Assembly: GCF_907165195.1 (NCBI RefSeq)
Contig: NZ_OU015584.1
Span: forward strand, 2,323,291-2,387,290
Source of the DNA: Parvicella tangerina
Lineage (GTDB): Bacteria; Bacteroidota; Bacteroidia; Flavobacteriales_D; Parvicellaceae
Reading direction: 5' to 3'
Length of the DNA: 64,000 bases
Shown here: positions 26,156-36,159 of the stretch, piece after piece
Numbering within the stretch: the stretch's first letter is position 1
Layout of the letters: the number at the start of each line of letters is the position of its first letter
Translations under genes and position numbers: made by a program
The notes under the pieces: model-generated
Told to the model about the DNA's origin: nothing
The model's database searches: none
What the model saw: the letters and a program-made list of their open reading frames with translations, nothing else

Positions 26156-29100
26156 ATCTCAAGATGGTAATGCGTTTGGTTACTTGATCTTTTCCGTCTT
26201 GCAGTCTTAAAAGGTAAACCCCTTCACTTACGCTTCCCAAATCAAGTTGGTATTGATGAAGACTGTTCATCGTAATTGGCGCTACAACTACCTTTCCTGA
26301 CAAATCATATACGGTAAGCATCAGATCTCTAACGTCTTGATTCACTTGAATGCTTACGACTCCATTAGATGGATTGGGGTAAACGCTCAGACCAAAAATA
26401 TTCTCATCTATTCCACTTACATCTTCGATAACTACCGTAACTTGATCTGTAGCTGTACAACCATTTAACTCGCCCGTCAACTCAACGGTATAAGTTCCCT
26501 GAGCTGAATATGAATAGCTATCGTTTGCTGAGGTAGATGTACCGCCATCGCCAAAGTTCCAATTATAGCTTGTTGCATTTGATCCTGTTGAGCTGAAGTT
26601 GATTACCTCTCCGACTAGTGCATTTGAAACACTTGCTCCAGCCGTTACGTTAGGAGAAGGGTTAACAGTGATGCTTTCGCTCACGCTACTACTCGAACAA
26701 GTACCATTTTGTCCGACTACCGTGTAGGTCATTGAACTTGAAGGAGACACCGTAAGTGTAGCACCCGTAGCGCCAGTATTCCAGGTGTAAGTTTGCGCTC
26801 CTGAAGCTAACAACGTAGTTGTCTCACCTTCACAAATTGTCGTATTGGTTGTGGTAACATTCACAACAGGTATAGCATTTACGGTAACTGTCAAAGAAGT
26901 TGATTGGCTACACCCATTGCCATCTGTTCCTGTCACTGTATATACAGTAGTAGCAGTTGGAGAAACTGTTTGATTAGCTCCATTTCCTAAGTTTTGATCC
27001 CATGAATAACTACCTCCTGATGGGACACCGCTAGCAAATATAGTTACTGAACTTCCCTCACAGATCGTTTGATCTCCTGAAGTTGACATCGAGAAGTTGC
27101 CTCCTGAGCTACTAACCACAACACTACTTGACTGCGTACAACCGTTATCATCTCTTACCATCACGCTGTATGTTGAAGATGACAAGCCTGTAAAGGCTGA
27201 TGAAATGGAGTAATTTGTCCCTCCGTCAACACTATATTCATAAGGAGCTGTTCCTCCTGATGCCACAATGTTCAACTCCCCATCCACCTGTCCGCAATTT
27301 TCATCCTGTGTGGTAGTGGTCAAGCTAATCGGTGTAGGTTCAGAAATCGAGAAGCTCAATGAGTCAATACATCCATCACTTCCTTTTACGTAGCCCATAT
27401 AGCTACCTTCAGACAAACCTGAAAACAAATTATTCGAACCATAATTTATGTTATCTATACTATACGTCAAAGGTGCGACTCCATTAACGGCTGATATCGT
27501 TACTGTTCCATCTGTTCCACTATTACACGAAACATCTGTTGGCGAAACACTTATTTCGGGACAGTTCGCTACCACATCTCCAGAAATATTAATGTTGTCG
27601 ATAAACAAGTTATTTCCATTTGTACCCGCATTATAGCCCTCAAACTTTATAAATACGTTAGACTGCCCAGCGTAGGCATCTAAGCTAATGGTCCGACAAT
27701 CCGCACCAACTGTCCCCATACACCAATCACCCGCTGCAGGCGTGAATGCAGCTGTATTGGTGTAGGCAGTAGCGAATGATCCTGTACCATCCTCTCCCAG
27801 CTCGATCAGTCTTGTGAAGCTTTGTCCACAATCTGTGGATATCGAAACGATTAAAGAATCTGTAGAATTCTGATCATATCTACGGTAAGCGTATTCAAAA
27901 TACAAATCAACAGTAGACTGTCCGCTAAAATCCAACAGTGGCGTGATCAACTCATCTCTTTCTCCTTGTTGACCGTAATTAAAGAAGTCCATTTTAGCAG
28001 CTTGCGATCCTGGTGTAGTTCCTGCAATTGCAGCTAACTGCCATGTAATTCCACCATCTGCATTTTCAATTGACCAGTTCTGATTGGTAAATCCATTTTC
28101 AAAGTCTTCTGTAAAGGGCAGATTTAAGCCGTTGGTGAACACCGTGAAATCAATTGTTGTAGTATCATTCAGGTTATTTCCATCCGTATTTCCATTTGGA
28201 AAAGTTGTATAAGCAATAAAGGTTTGGTTACCAGCTGTAGCGTTAATAACAGGAAGCGTTACAGTCTCAGATTGATTTGGTGTTAGACTTCCCGACCAGT
28301 TATAGGTTTGAACTGCACCTCCAGCCAATTGATAATTGATCACACAATTAGATAATGTCTGATTACCTAAGTTCTGAAGATCGACTTCTGGAATAATCGA
28401 TCCGTTACAATAAGAACCATCTGGACTCGACACATTAACAATCCCTGCGTCATCTGGAATAGGTGATGAAACACAAAAGGTATGCGAGGTTCCATTACCA
28501 AAATCACCATTTGCAGCGGTCATTGTAAACAAGGTATTTCCACTTCCATCCTGCATACTGTAATCTCCATCAACGGTACAAGACCACTGTGATCCGTACA
28601 TTCCATCACCATAAGAATCATTTATATTGAACGTATAGCACCCTGGCGCCAGACAAATCGAAGCTGTTTCTAATTGGCCACCAGTAACATCAGCATACGG
28701 TCCTCCATTCGCAACAATATTACTTTGATCATCAACTATTTCCCAAGTAATCTCACTTCCATAACAGTCAGTTAAAATTTCTAATGTAACCTGATCTCCG
28801 TTAGGAATTACAGAGAAGTTATTTATCGACCCATCGTTTGAAGGGTTTTGATCCGTACTTCCATTAGGAGAAGAAGTTGAGGCTGAGAAGGTATAACTAC
28901 CGGATGTACTGGTGATGACTGGTAAAGTTATCGTGGCTGTTTGTCCTGTAGTTAAGCTACCTGACCAGTTATACGTTTGCGATCCGCTTCCTGAAACCTG
29001 ATAGGTAATTGTTGCAGATGTCAGTGTATTACTACCATAGTTTCTTAGAATTACTTCAGGTGAATAGGTGTCATAACATAGATTTCCTTCTGGTGAACCA

Positions 29101-30386
29101 ATACTAGAAACGCCAGCATCAAGTTGAAATGCATAAGAATTTGCGCATACCATAGCCTGATGCGCATTGATTCTTCCAGCTCCTAGTTGCCCTACATAAC
29201 TCGAGTTTGCAGCATCAATATTATCTGCCGAGCTATACAAACAGTTGATGATATCGGCATTACTTGCACCTACTGCATGAGATTTCATTAAACCAACCAA
29301 ACCTGCCACCATCGGAGAAGCCATTGATGTTCCTTGGGTAACTTGATATCCATTACCATCATTACAGCTCAGGATACTACTCCCCGGAGCAGAAATATCA
29401 ATCCAAGAGCCATAGTTTGAAAAACTCGATTTTGAGTCACCTGATGTCGTTGAAGCGACTGAAACTACATTGTTGTAACCCGCTGGATAAAAGACTGAAT
29501 TTACACCATCATTACCAGCAGCAGCGACTAAGATAGCTCCTTGGTTCCAAGCATAATCACAAACATTTTGACCATAAGTACTAGAGCCTCCTCCACCCCA
29601 GGACATGTTAATTACATCTGCACCATTATCTGCAGCCCAAACAATACCTTCATAACCAGCCGTAAGAGAGCCACTACAATTTCCAATTTTCACGGGAAGA
29701 ATACTTACGTCATATCCAATACTCGCAACACCGAGGTTGTTGTTTGTTTCTGCTCCAACGATTCCTGAGACATGTGAACCGTGAAAACCATCGTTACTTC
29801 CACAAGGAGAAGGGTCTGTATCGCTATCCACGGCATCCCATCCTTGAAGCATTTTATTCGTGAGGTCTGGATGATTGGTATTAATTGCGTTGTCGGTTAC
29901 AGCCACAACCGTATTTGCATCACCCGTTGAAATATCCCAGGCTTGTTGAGCGTTGATTTGAAATAATGCCCACTGCCCATTTGAAAAGCTATTTGAAAAA
30001 TAGGTGTCATTTGGTGTTAGGCACGTGTGGTGCAACTCCTTCTTTTCTGCATACTCAATAGCGTTAAAACGAGACAAATCTTCAATGAAAGCATCTATTT
30101 GAGATGGATTGGCAAACTCTATCTGATACGTTCGTTCCAAGACCTCATAATCATGGTCTGGGTATAACTGTTTAACGGATACAATTGTATACTTGGCATC
30201 CATCCTTTTTAGGATGGGATCAGTCTCAAAACTTACGATTCCTTTATTGGAAGGGATAATTGGTACCTGTTTATCCGTTTTTAACTGAAAAATGATTAAG
30301 CCATCTTGGTAATCTGAGTAGACGGTCTGTGCCTGAATATTTGCCACCATAGCAAAAAGCACAGCAAATAAAAATGCTGGTTTCAT
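26154..30386 (-). CDS. Large S8-family (subtilisin-like) secreted protease with T9SS sorting domain
   Basis: 1410 residues from the ATG at 30386, chosen since a signal peptide follows (MKPAFLFAVLFAMVANIQAQ). The catalytic triad is visible: D165 (VVAVTDNAINTNHPDL), H202 (HGSHVSGIVG) and S354 (GTSMASPMVAG). A propeptide of about 110 residues precedes it. After the protease come two CARDB-like repeats, a MAM/CUB-like module (FTEDFENGFTNQNWSIENADG), SprB-like repeats, Ig-like modules and a PKD domain (NWNFGDGGTSTS). The protein ends in a T9SS sorting domain (LSVYPNPSNGVVSIQV). It is probably exported to the cell surface or medium, where it degrades proteins. Confidence 0.93.
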   Translation of the reverse strand: MKPAFLFAVLFAMVANIQAQTVYSDYQDGLIIFQLKTDKQVPIIPSNKGIVSFETDPILKRMDAKYTIVSVKQLYPDHDYEVLERTYQIEFANPSQIDAFIEDLSRFNAIEYAEKKELHHTCLTPNDTYFSNSFSNGQWALFQINAQQAWDISTGDANTVVAVTDNAINTNHPDLTNKMLQGWDAVDSDTDPSPCGSNDGFHGSHVSGIVGAETNNNLGVASIGYDVSILPVKIGNCSGSLTAGYEGIVWAADNGADVINMSWGGGGSSTYGQNVCDYAWNQGAILVAAAGNDGVNSVFYPAGYNNVVSVASTTSGDSKSSFSNYGSWIDISAPGSSILSCNDGNGYQVTQGTSMASPMVAGLVGLMKSHAVGASNADIINCLYSSADNIDAANSSYVGQLGAGRINAHQAMVCANSYAFQLDAGVSSIGSPEGNLCYDTYSPEVILRNYGSNTLTSATITYQVSGSGSQTYNWSGSLTTGQTATITLPVITSTSGSYTFSASTSSPNGSTDQNPSNDGSINNFSVIPNGDQVTLEILTDCYGSEITWEIVDDQSNIVANGGPYADVTGGQLETASICLAPGCYTFNINDSYGDGMYGSQWSCTVDGDYSMQDGSGNTLFTMTAANGDFGNGTSHTFCVSSPIPDDAGIVNVSSPDGSYCNGSIIPEVDLQNLGNQTLSNCVINYQLAGGAVQTYNWSGSLTPNQSETVTLPVINATAGNQTFIAYTTFPNGNTDGNNLNDTTTIDFTVFTNGLNLPFTEDFENGFTNQNWSIENADGGITWQLAAIAGTTPGSQAAKMDFFNYGQQGERDELITPLLDFSGQSTVDLYFEYAYRRYDQNSTDSLIVSISTDCGQSFTRLIELGEDGTGSFATAYTNTAAFTPAAGDWCMGTVGADCRTISLDAYAGQSNVFIKFEGYNAGTNGNNLFIDNINISGDVVANCPEISVSPTDVSCNSGTDGTVTISAVNGVAPLTYSIDNINYGSNNLFSGLSEGSYMGYVKGSDGCIDSLSFSISEPTPISLTTTTQDENCGQVDGELNIVASGGTAPYEYSVDGGTNYSISSAFTGLSSSTYSVMVRDDNGCTQSSSVVVSSSGGNFSMSTSGDQTICEGSSVTIFASGVPSGGSYSWDQNLGNGANQTVSPTATTVYTVTGTDGNGCSQSTSLTVTVNAIPVVNVTTTNTTICEGETTTLLASGAQTYTWNTGATGATLTVSPSSSMTYTVVGQNGTCSSSSVSESITVNPSPNVTAGASVSNALVGEVINFSSTGSNATSYNWNFGDGGTSTSANDSYSYSAQGTYTVELTGELNGCTATDQVTVVIEDVSGIDENIFGLSVYPNPSNGVVSIQVNQDVRDLMLTVYDLSGKVVVAPITMNSLHQYQLDLGSVSEGVYLLRLQDGKDQVTKRITILR

Positions 30387-30654
30387 AGTTATTTCATTGG
30401 TTTGGTTAGCTGTTAAAAACAAATTCTCTCTAGACTTCTGCGCTCAGATTGTTGGGTAGACAATCAAACTTTCACACGAAAAGAATTTATGTTCGTCAAC
30501 AATAATAGTAATTTCATCAATAAAAAGCAAGTTTTCATCTCTAATTAATAATTATTCATCCATCCAAATTGACGCTCGAGAAATTGGATCAGTATAAAAA
30601 CTCTGACTTTCGTCATTTACAATTCAATTATTCTACTGTATCTTAGGATTCAAA
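30387..30654. other. Intergenic region, divergent promoters expected
   Basis: This 268-base AT-rich gap separates the divergent protease and LDH/MDH-family genes. I see no open frame, RNA gene or strong hairpin in it. It must hold the promoters of both genes, but no convincing -7/-33 pair was located. Confidence 0.6.
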
Positions 30655-31581
30655 ATGGACGAATCTACCCCTGTTTACATATCGATCATTGGTCCTGGTA
30701 AGATTGGAAGGACCTTGATGTTGAGTTTGATTAATCAAACCAAGAGAAGGTATGTAATTAACATTGTAAGTCGTCAAGAAGTACTTTCGGGGTTTATTTT
30801 GGATATTGTTCAGTCTTTACAATTAAAAAATAAGCATAGAATAACACTCAACTCCACTAGTAACTTTAACCGTTCCAGTTTCATATTTCATTGCGCTGGA
30901 GTGAGTGTTAAGCAAGGAGCATCTCGATTAACTACGTCCAAGGATAATATTGCTATCACGAAAGAACTATTTGAAAAATTCCGACCAAATAAAGATGCAA
31001 AGGTTATTGTAATTACGAATCCCGTAGACATTATTAGTTATTATACCTGGAAGTTTACAGGGCTTCCACCAAAACAAATCATCGGTACCGGAACGCTATT
31101 AGATACCATTCGTTTACATTATTACATGGAAGAATTAGTTGGCGCAGATAAACAAATCGAGACGTTAATGCTGGGTGAACACGGTGAATCCATTGTTTGG
31201 GCTAAATCTCATAGTAAAATAAACGGAGGCGCTATAGAAGACTATTTTACGGAAGAGCAGCAAGCCAAACTAGAGCTTGACGTTATTCACACGGCAGCTC
31301 GTATTAAACAAAATCAGGGAGCTTCTACATACGCAATTTCATTGTGCGCGCTTGAAATAATGGAAGCGATGATCGAACCTGACGGTCGAGTATACACCGT
31401 GAGTTGCTTATTAGATGAGTATTATAAACAACTTCTCCAAAGTCCATCCATTTACATGGGACTTCCTGCTCAACTTGATCAAAACGGTGTTAAAGCGATC
31501 CTTCCGCTAAAGTTTACTCCTGATGAATTGGCTCAACTTCAGCAGTCTGCGGCTTTAATTGAATCGCACCTTATTCATTAA
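30655..31581 (+). CDS. Lactate/malate dehydrogenase-family protein, atypical
   Basis: 308 residues. The NAD motif is GPGKIG (residues about 14-19). Catalytic residues of the family are in place: ITNPVDIISY, GTGTLLDTIR (the Asp and Arg pair) and GEHGES (the catalytic His). The mobile loop reads AGVSVKQGASR: the conserved loop Arg is present, but the substrate-specificity site has Val, where lactate dehydrogenase has Gln and malate dehydrogenase has Arg. Substrate is therefore unclear. It is probably a 2-hydroxyacid dehydrogenase in the cytoplasm. Its 3' end overlaps pbpC by 11 bases, tail to tail. Confidence 0.82.
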   Translation: MDESTPVYISIIGPGKIGRTLMLSLINQTKRRYVINIVSRQEVLSGFILDIVQSLQLKNKHRITLNSTSNFNRSSFIFHCAGVSVKQGASRLTTSKDNIAITKELFEKFRPNKDAKVIVITNPVDIISYYTWKFTGLPPKQIIGTGTLLDTIRLHYYMEELVGADKQIETLMLGEHGESIVWAKSHSKINGGAIEDYFTEEQQAKLELDVIHTAARIKQNQGASTYAISLCALEIMEAMIEPDGRVYTVSCLLDEYYKQLLQSPSIYMGLPAQLDQNGVKAILPLKFTPDELAQLQQSAALIESHLIH

Positions 31582-33937
31582 TTACCTCGAAGGTTACAGA
31601 AGTCTCAAACCCTTCTTGGTCAATAATCCTCAATTCATGCTTACCTATGGAAGGAATTAATTCCAATTGATGAATCCCAACCGTTTGTCCAATATACTGA
31701 TCATCAAGATGCCAGTAAATAATGGCTTGAGCGTCAGAATGCGTAGCCTCGAATACTGTCTTTGACTTTGTTTCATCCAAATTAGTAGGAATATAAATAT
31801 GACTTTCCTTTTTAGGGTAAGCTATCGCCAAAGGTTTTACACTTTCATCAAACTGACAGTCTGAACGATATGGAGGAACTGGTTGATACGTAGGATTCTT
31901 CTGTTTGTAAAACTTCTCAGCCAATGGGGGCAATATCATCCATGGAGTGGTTTTCATGTTATGTGGTAGCTCACAAGAAGAGTTCACCCGATATTTTCCA
32001 TCTAGTGTTGTATGTACATGCTTATGGTAAGGACAAACTTCCGCTGATTCACAGGATTTTGGCACATTAACGTGAATAACATTCGGACAAATATGAGAAG
32101 CTTTAAACCCAGTTTCTTTACAAATGGCTAATTCTTTCATTTCATCATGGGGCGGAGCAAACCAGTCGGTACCATCCAAACGAGAAAAGACATCAAACAA
32201 TATAGGTGCTGCAGCTTTTACTCCAACCAATCCAGGTCTTCCTTCTCCATCTGCATTTCCAACCCAAACCCCAACTGCATATCTCGGAGTAACTCCAATT
32301 GCCCATGCATCTCTAAAACCGTAGGAAGTACCCGTTTTCCAGGCAATCTTCTGAGAAGTATTGAACTGCTGCCAACTACCTTCTTCCTCTGGCCTTGCTA
32401 CCTGCAGTAGTGCTTCAAACGTACTCCATACTGCTTCTGGCTGGAATGGTTTTCCATTAAGAGGGTTCGACTTCGCATAGAGCTTAAAGGACTCAAACTG
32501 ATTTTCTGTCCCCTGTTCGTAATTATTAAGTGTTAAAGCCATATTTCCGTAAACGGCTGTGAGATCCCAAAGCGATGCTTCAGCTCCACCAAGCACTAAT
32601 GATAATCCATAATCAGAAGCTGGACGATTCACGGTGGTCAAACCAATGTCATTTAGTTTCTGATGAAATTTTTGCACCCCGTAGTCCTTGAGCATTTTCA
32701 CTATCGGCACATTTAATGAACGTGCAAGAGCTCGATGAGCAGGTACCACTCCATCATATTTTTCATTATAATTCTTGGGAGCGTAACCACTTATAATCAT
32801 TGGAACGTCTTCAATCAATTGACTTGGCGTAATCACACCATCCTCCAGCATAGCTGCATATAAAAAGGGCTTAAGAATACTTCCTGTGCTACGAGGTGCT
32901 TTGATCACATCCACCTGATTTCCATGTTCATTATTCTCATCAAAAGTGTTACCTACATACGCCAACACCTGTTTGGTTTCAAGGTCTAAAATGATTGCAG
33001 CAGCATTGTGAATTTCATTCTGCTCCAGCATTTCATGATGATATTCAATAATATTGGTTACTTCGTTTTGCAGGTAACTATCCAAAAAAGAACTCACCCA
33101 CTGCCCTTTTTGACCACTTGCTATGGCTTTGTCAATAACATGTGGAGCTAAACTTGGCAAATCAGGAGGAGCCGTTGGCAACTCTTCCATCAATGCTAAC
33201 TGCCATTCTGTTTTATCAATCACTCCGATTTCATAAAGCCTATCAATTAAACGATCCCTTTTTTCTTGTAATAACGTTCGGTTCTTGTCCAGATGCATCA
33301 AGCTTGGAGCATTCGGCAATACTGCCAACAAGCAAGACTCCGCCCAACTCAGTTCATCAGCTTTTCTTCCAAAATAGCGCCAGGCAGCCGCATCAATCCC
33401 CACTACATTCCCTCCCATTGGGGCATAGGAAGCGTACATGGCTAAGATTTCATCTTTGCTATAAGTCCACTCCATTCGAGTAGCCTGAAAAACCTCTACT
33501 AATTTCTCACTTATTGTTCTAGATTTACCCTTTCTAGATAATCTCACCACCTGCATCGTAATGGTGCTACCTCCGCTCACTACTTTCCCTGCAGCAAGAT
33601 TTTGCTTCATTGCACGACCAAAAGCTTTAAAACTAATTCCCCAATGTTCATAAAAATCACGATCTTCAAATTGAAGAATCGCCATCTTAAATTTATAAGG
33701 AACATCTTCTCTAGGAGGAAATCGCCATTGGCCATCATCCGCTATCCGAGCATTTAGGATATTACCATCCTTGTCGGTCAATATGGTACACGTGGGATCG
33801 TCAAAGAATTCATCAGGAGTACAAAATAACCAAACGAAGAACAGTATCGCCCAAGCCCCGAGAAAATAGTATTTTTTTCTCCATATCCACCCTAGAAATC
33901 GTTTCGGAAATGACTTTATTTTGGACCAGAAATTCAC
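31571..33937 (-). CDS. pbpC: Penicillin-binding protein 1C
   Basis: 788 residues with a GTG start at 33937 and one N-terminal membrane helix (YYFLGAWAILFFVWLF, about 23-38). The glycosyltransferase domain (GT51) has the catalytic Glu E91 in EDRDFYEHWG and a GGSTITMQVVRL motif. The transpeptidase domain has the SxxK motif with S353 and K356 (STGSILK), an SLN motif, and KTGTSYGFRDAW. The C-terminal segment with Cys residues (CKETGFKASHICPN) is the BiPBP_C domain. It polymerises and crosslinks peptidoglycan; type 1C enzymes are nonessential and often act with an alpha-2-macroglobulin, not seen here. Confidence 0.95.
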   Translation of the reverse strand: MNFWSKIKSFPKRFLGWIWRKKYYFLGAWAILFFVWLFCTPDEFFDDPTCTILTDKDGNILNARIADDGQWRFPPREDVPYKFKMAILQFEDRDFYEHWGISFKAFGRAMKQNLAAGKVVSGGSTITMQVVRLSRKGKSRTISEKLVEVFQATRMEWTYSKDEILAMYASYAPMGGNVVGIDAAAWRYFGRKADELSWAESCLLAVLPNAPSLMHLDKNRTLLQEKRDRLIDRLYEIGVIDKTEWQLALMEELPTAPPDLPSLAPHVIDKAIASGQKGQWVSSFLDSYLQNEVTNIIEYHHEMLEQNEIHNAAAIILDLETKQVLAYVGNTFDENNEHGNQVDVIKAPRSTGSILKPFLYAAMLEDGVITPSQLIEDVPMIISGYAPKNYNEKYDGVVPAHRALARSLNVPIVKMLKDYGVQKFHQKLNDIGLTTVNRPASDYGLSLVLGGAEASLWDLTAVYGNMALTLNNYEQGTENQFESFKLYAKSNPLNGKPFQPEAVWSTFEALLQVARPEEEGSWQQFNTSQKIAWKTGTSYGFRDAWAIGVTPRYAVGVWVGNADGEGRPGLVGVKAAAPILFDVFSRLDGTDWFAPPHDEMKELAICKETGFKASHICPNVIHVNVPKSCESAEVCPYHKHVHTTLDGKYRVNSSCELPHNMKTTPWMILPPLAEKFYKQKNPTYQPVPPYRSDCQFDESVKPLAIAYPKKESHIYIPTNLDETKSKTVFEATHSDAQAIIYWHLDDQYIGQTVGIHQLELIPSIGKHELRIIDQEGFETSVTFEVINE

Positions 33938-34010
33938 TCTACTAAGATACGCTCAATATTCAGAGATTCTGACTTGAACCATTAAGTGATTGAAAAGATT
34001 GATTTTTCGT

Positions 34011-34610
34011 TCACTGTAAAATCCCTCTAAATTTCATTTTAAAGTGATGCGCAAATGCATCTAATACTTCAATCTGATTATCCCTTAGAATATCCTGCTC
34101 AGACAGCATCTCAAAAAACTTTTGATCATCAAGTGCCAACAACAGGGGGTTCACATCCTTTTTAAAGACACCTATATCCACCCCCACTTCATAATACGAC
34201 TTAAGGTTTAAAAAGACCTTCCTTTGAAAATTCTCCACTTTTTTATAGATCTGTGGGTATTTGTTCTTTAACTGTAGCAACAACTTACTTGAAATATCGA
34301 AGGTCTGCACACAAAAGAACAACATCGACTTTCGGTATCGCTCTGTGTAAGGCAAGGTCAAATTCTCTAGCACCGTCTGATAATCTTTGATAATGCTCAA
34401 CTTATAATCCAGCGCGGCTTCTATTGCCTCTTCTTTGGTTTCAAAATGATTATAGATGGTCGTCTTACTCATTTTGAGATCAGCGGCCATTTTAGACATG
34501 GAAAAGTCCTCTACTCCGTGTTCTTGAAAATACACCATAAATCGGATGGCATGTTTTTCTCGAATTTTCGGATCCTTGTATCGATATCTTTTGATTGGCT
34601 TTCTTCCCAT
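34011..34610 (-). CDS. TetR-type transcriptional regulator
   Basis: 199 residues. The N-terminal helix-turn-helix (IRFMVYFQEHGVEDFSMSKM, ADLKMSKTTIYNHFETKEEA) is the TetR signature, preceded by a basic segment rich in Arg and Lys that starts GRKPIKRYRYKDPK. The C-terminal part is all helical, as expected for the ligand-binding and dimer domain. The ligand is not known. It is divergent from accA, with 75 bases between the starts, so it may control accA or itself; no clear palindromic operator was seen there. Confidence 0.9.
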   Translation of the reverse strand: MGRKPIKRYRYKDPKIREKHAIRFMVYFQEHGVEDFSMSKMAADLKMSKTTIYNHFETKEEAIEAALDYKLSIIKDYQTVLENLTLPYTERYRKSMLFFCVQTFDISSKLLLQLKNKYPQIYKKVENFQRKVFLNLKSYYEVGVDIGVFKKDVNPLLLALDDQKFFEMLSEQDILRDNQIEVLDAFAHHFKMKFRGILQ

Positions 34611-34656
34611 TAAAGGCTTTTTTTGAACATTCCTCCTGCTTCATCCGTAAAAATAC

Positions 34657-34664
34657 TAATTTTG
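34657..34664 (+). promoter_or_regulatory. Candidate -7 box of accA
   Basis: TAATTTTG matches the consensus TAnnTTTG and ends 21 bases before the accA ATG at 34686. No matching -33 element was found. Confidence 0.45.
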
Positions 34665-34685
34665 CTTTTCCAAAACAGAAAAACT

Positions 34686-35648
34686 ATGGTGACTACATAT
34701 TTGGAATTTGAAAAACCAATTGAAGACATTCAAGATAAGATCAAGAAAACAAATGAGATCGCAGCAGAAGGCGATGTAGATATGACAAAAGCTTTGGAAG
34801 ATCTACAAGAGAAACTAGAGAAAACAACTTCTGAGATCTACGAGAACCTAACTCCTTGGCAAAAGGTTCAGGTCAGTCGTCATCCAGATCGACCTTACAC
34901 CTTAGATTATATTAATGCCATTACGAAAGGAGACTTTATAGAACTTCACGGAGATAGAAACGTCAAAGACGACAAAGCTATGGTTGGTGGAATTGGTTCT
35001 ATTGATGGTACTTCAGTCATGTTTATCGGGCAACAAAAAGGTAGAAATACCAAGCAGCGTACCTACAGAAATTTTGGGATGGCAAATCCTGAAGGGTACA
35101 GAAAAGCACTTCGACTGATGAAATTGGCTGAAAAATTTAATAAGCCGATCGTTTGTTTAATTGACACTCCAGGGGCATACCCGGGATTGGAGGCCGAAGA
35201 GAGAGGACAGGGAGAAGCTATTGCCAGAAACCTTTATGAAATGGTTGGACTTAAGGTGCCCGTAATTTGTATTATCATTGGTGAAGGAGCCTCGGGTGGC
35301 GCATTAGGAATAGGTATTGGCGATCGAGTATTAATGCTAGAGAACACCTGGTATTCTGTTATCTCGCCAGAATCTTGTTCTTCAATTCTATGGAGAAATT
35401 GGGACAATAAGGAAAAAGCTGCTGATGCCTTGAAATTGACGGCAAAAGACATGTTAAAGAATAAACTGATCGATGGAATTATTAAAGAACCTCTTGGAGG
35501 AGCTCATGCAGATCCGGAAGGAATGTTCAAAAAATTGAAGACCGAGATCAAAAGAAATATTACTAAGTTAAAAGACATTGCACCTGAAGAAAGAATTGAA
35601 AAGAGAATTGAAAAATTTGGGTCAATGGGAGTTTATAATGAAGCTTAA
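34686..35648 (+). CDS. accA: Acetyl-CoA carboxylase carboxyltransferase subunit alpha
   Basis: 320 residues from the ATG at 34686 ([15 protein letters not shown]); 21 more upstream codons are open but lack family similarity. It forms the carboxyltransferase with AccD, moving the carboxyl group from biotin to acetyl-CoA to give malonyl-CoA for fatty acid synthesis. Motifs: TDLHGDR-like [47 protein letters not shown]-like [20 protein letters not shown], and [13 protein letters not shown] forming the oxyanion region. No accD lies near, as is common. The next gene starts 11 bases downstream, so both may share a transcript. Confidence 0.97.
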   Translation: MVTTYLEFEKPIEDIQDKIKKTNEIAAEGDVDMTKALEDLQEKLEKTTSEIYENLTPWQKVQVSRHPDRPYTLDYINAITKGDFIELHGDRNVKDDKAMVGGIGSIDGTSVMFIGQQKGRNTKQRTYRNFGMANPEGYRKALRLMKLAEKFNKPIVCLIDTPGAYPGLEAEERGQGEAIARNLYEMVGLKVPVICIIIGEGASGGALGIGIGDRVLMLENTWYSVISPESCSSILWRNWDNKEKAADALKLTAKDMLKNKLIDGIIKEPLGGAHADPEGMFKKLKTEIKRNITKLKDIAPEERIEKRIEKFGSMGVYNEA

Positions 35649-35659
35649 TAAAGTTTAAA

Positions 35660-36088
35660 ATGAAGAAATTATTTATAGGAATACTATCACTTGCGATGAT
35701 CACATCGTGTACTTTTTCTGACCAAGGAAATAATGGTGATGAAATCACGGTAGAAGATATTGATCCGGAGAATCCACCAGTAATCACCTTTGACAACCCT
35801 GATTTTGACTTTGGTGAAGTTGCCGTTGGAGCTGTGGTTGAACACGAATTCAAATTCACAAACACTGGTACTGGAAATTTGATCATTCATGATGCCAAGC
35901 CATCATGTGGTTGTACGGCTTTAAAGAACTGGCCTAAAGGAGCTATAAAGCCTGGTGAAGGAGGTTCAATTCCTATTGAGTTTACTCCAAGTCACTCTGG
36001 TGAGGTAACTAAAACAGTTTCCGTTATCACGAACTGCTCTCCAAGTGTACTGAAGCTTCAGATTAAAGGAAATGTAATCGGAGGATAA
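35660..36088 (+). CDS. DUF1573 domain lipoprotein
   Basis: 142 residues with a lipoprotein signal (MKKLFIGILSLAMITSC). The mature part after an acidic linker is the DUF1573 fold: FDFGEVAVGAVVEHEFKFTN, then a conserved PSCGCTALKNWPKGAIKPGE segment and IEFTPSHSGEVTKTVSV. The two Cys of SCGC are characteristic. The fold is an immunoglobulin-like beta-sandwich on the periplasmic face; function unknown. It ends in a clear terminator (36109-36143). Confidence 0.92.
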   Translation: MKKLFIGILSLAMITSCTFSDQGNNGDEITVEDIDPENPPVITFDNPDFDFGEVAVGAVVEHEFKFTNTGTGNLIIHDAKPSCGCTALKNWPKGAIKPGEGGSIPIEFTPSHSGEVTKTVSVITNCSPSVLKLQIKGNVIGG

Positions 36089-36108
36089 TCGATTAATTAA
36101 CATCAATG

Positions 36109-36143
36109 AATCACTCAAGACTTCTCTTGGGTGATTTTTTTGT
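36109..36143 (+). terminator. Intrinsic terminator after the DUF1573 gene
   Basis: AATCACTCAAGA (36109-36120) pairs with TCTTGGGTGATT (36125-36136) around a CTTC loop, with one G-T pair, followed directly by a run of T. The stem and T tract form a typical Rho-independent terminator. Confidence 0.85.
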
Positions 36144-36159
36144 TTATGCCTAAACGTTC

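Noticed and set aside
26700-27200. Repeated DNA inside the protease gene taken as a tandem repeat array
   Set aside because: The repetition follows Ig/PKD-type protein modules that have diverged; it is normal for large secreted Bacteroidota proteins.
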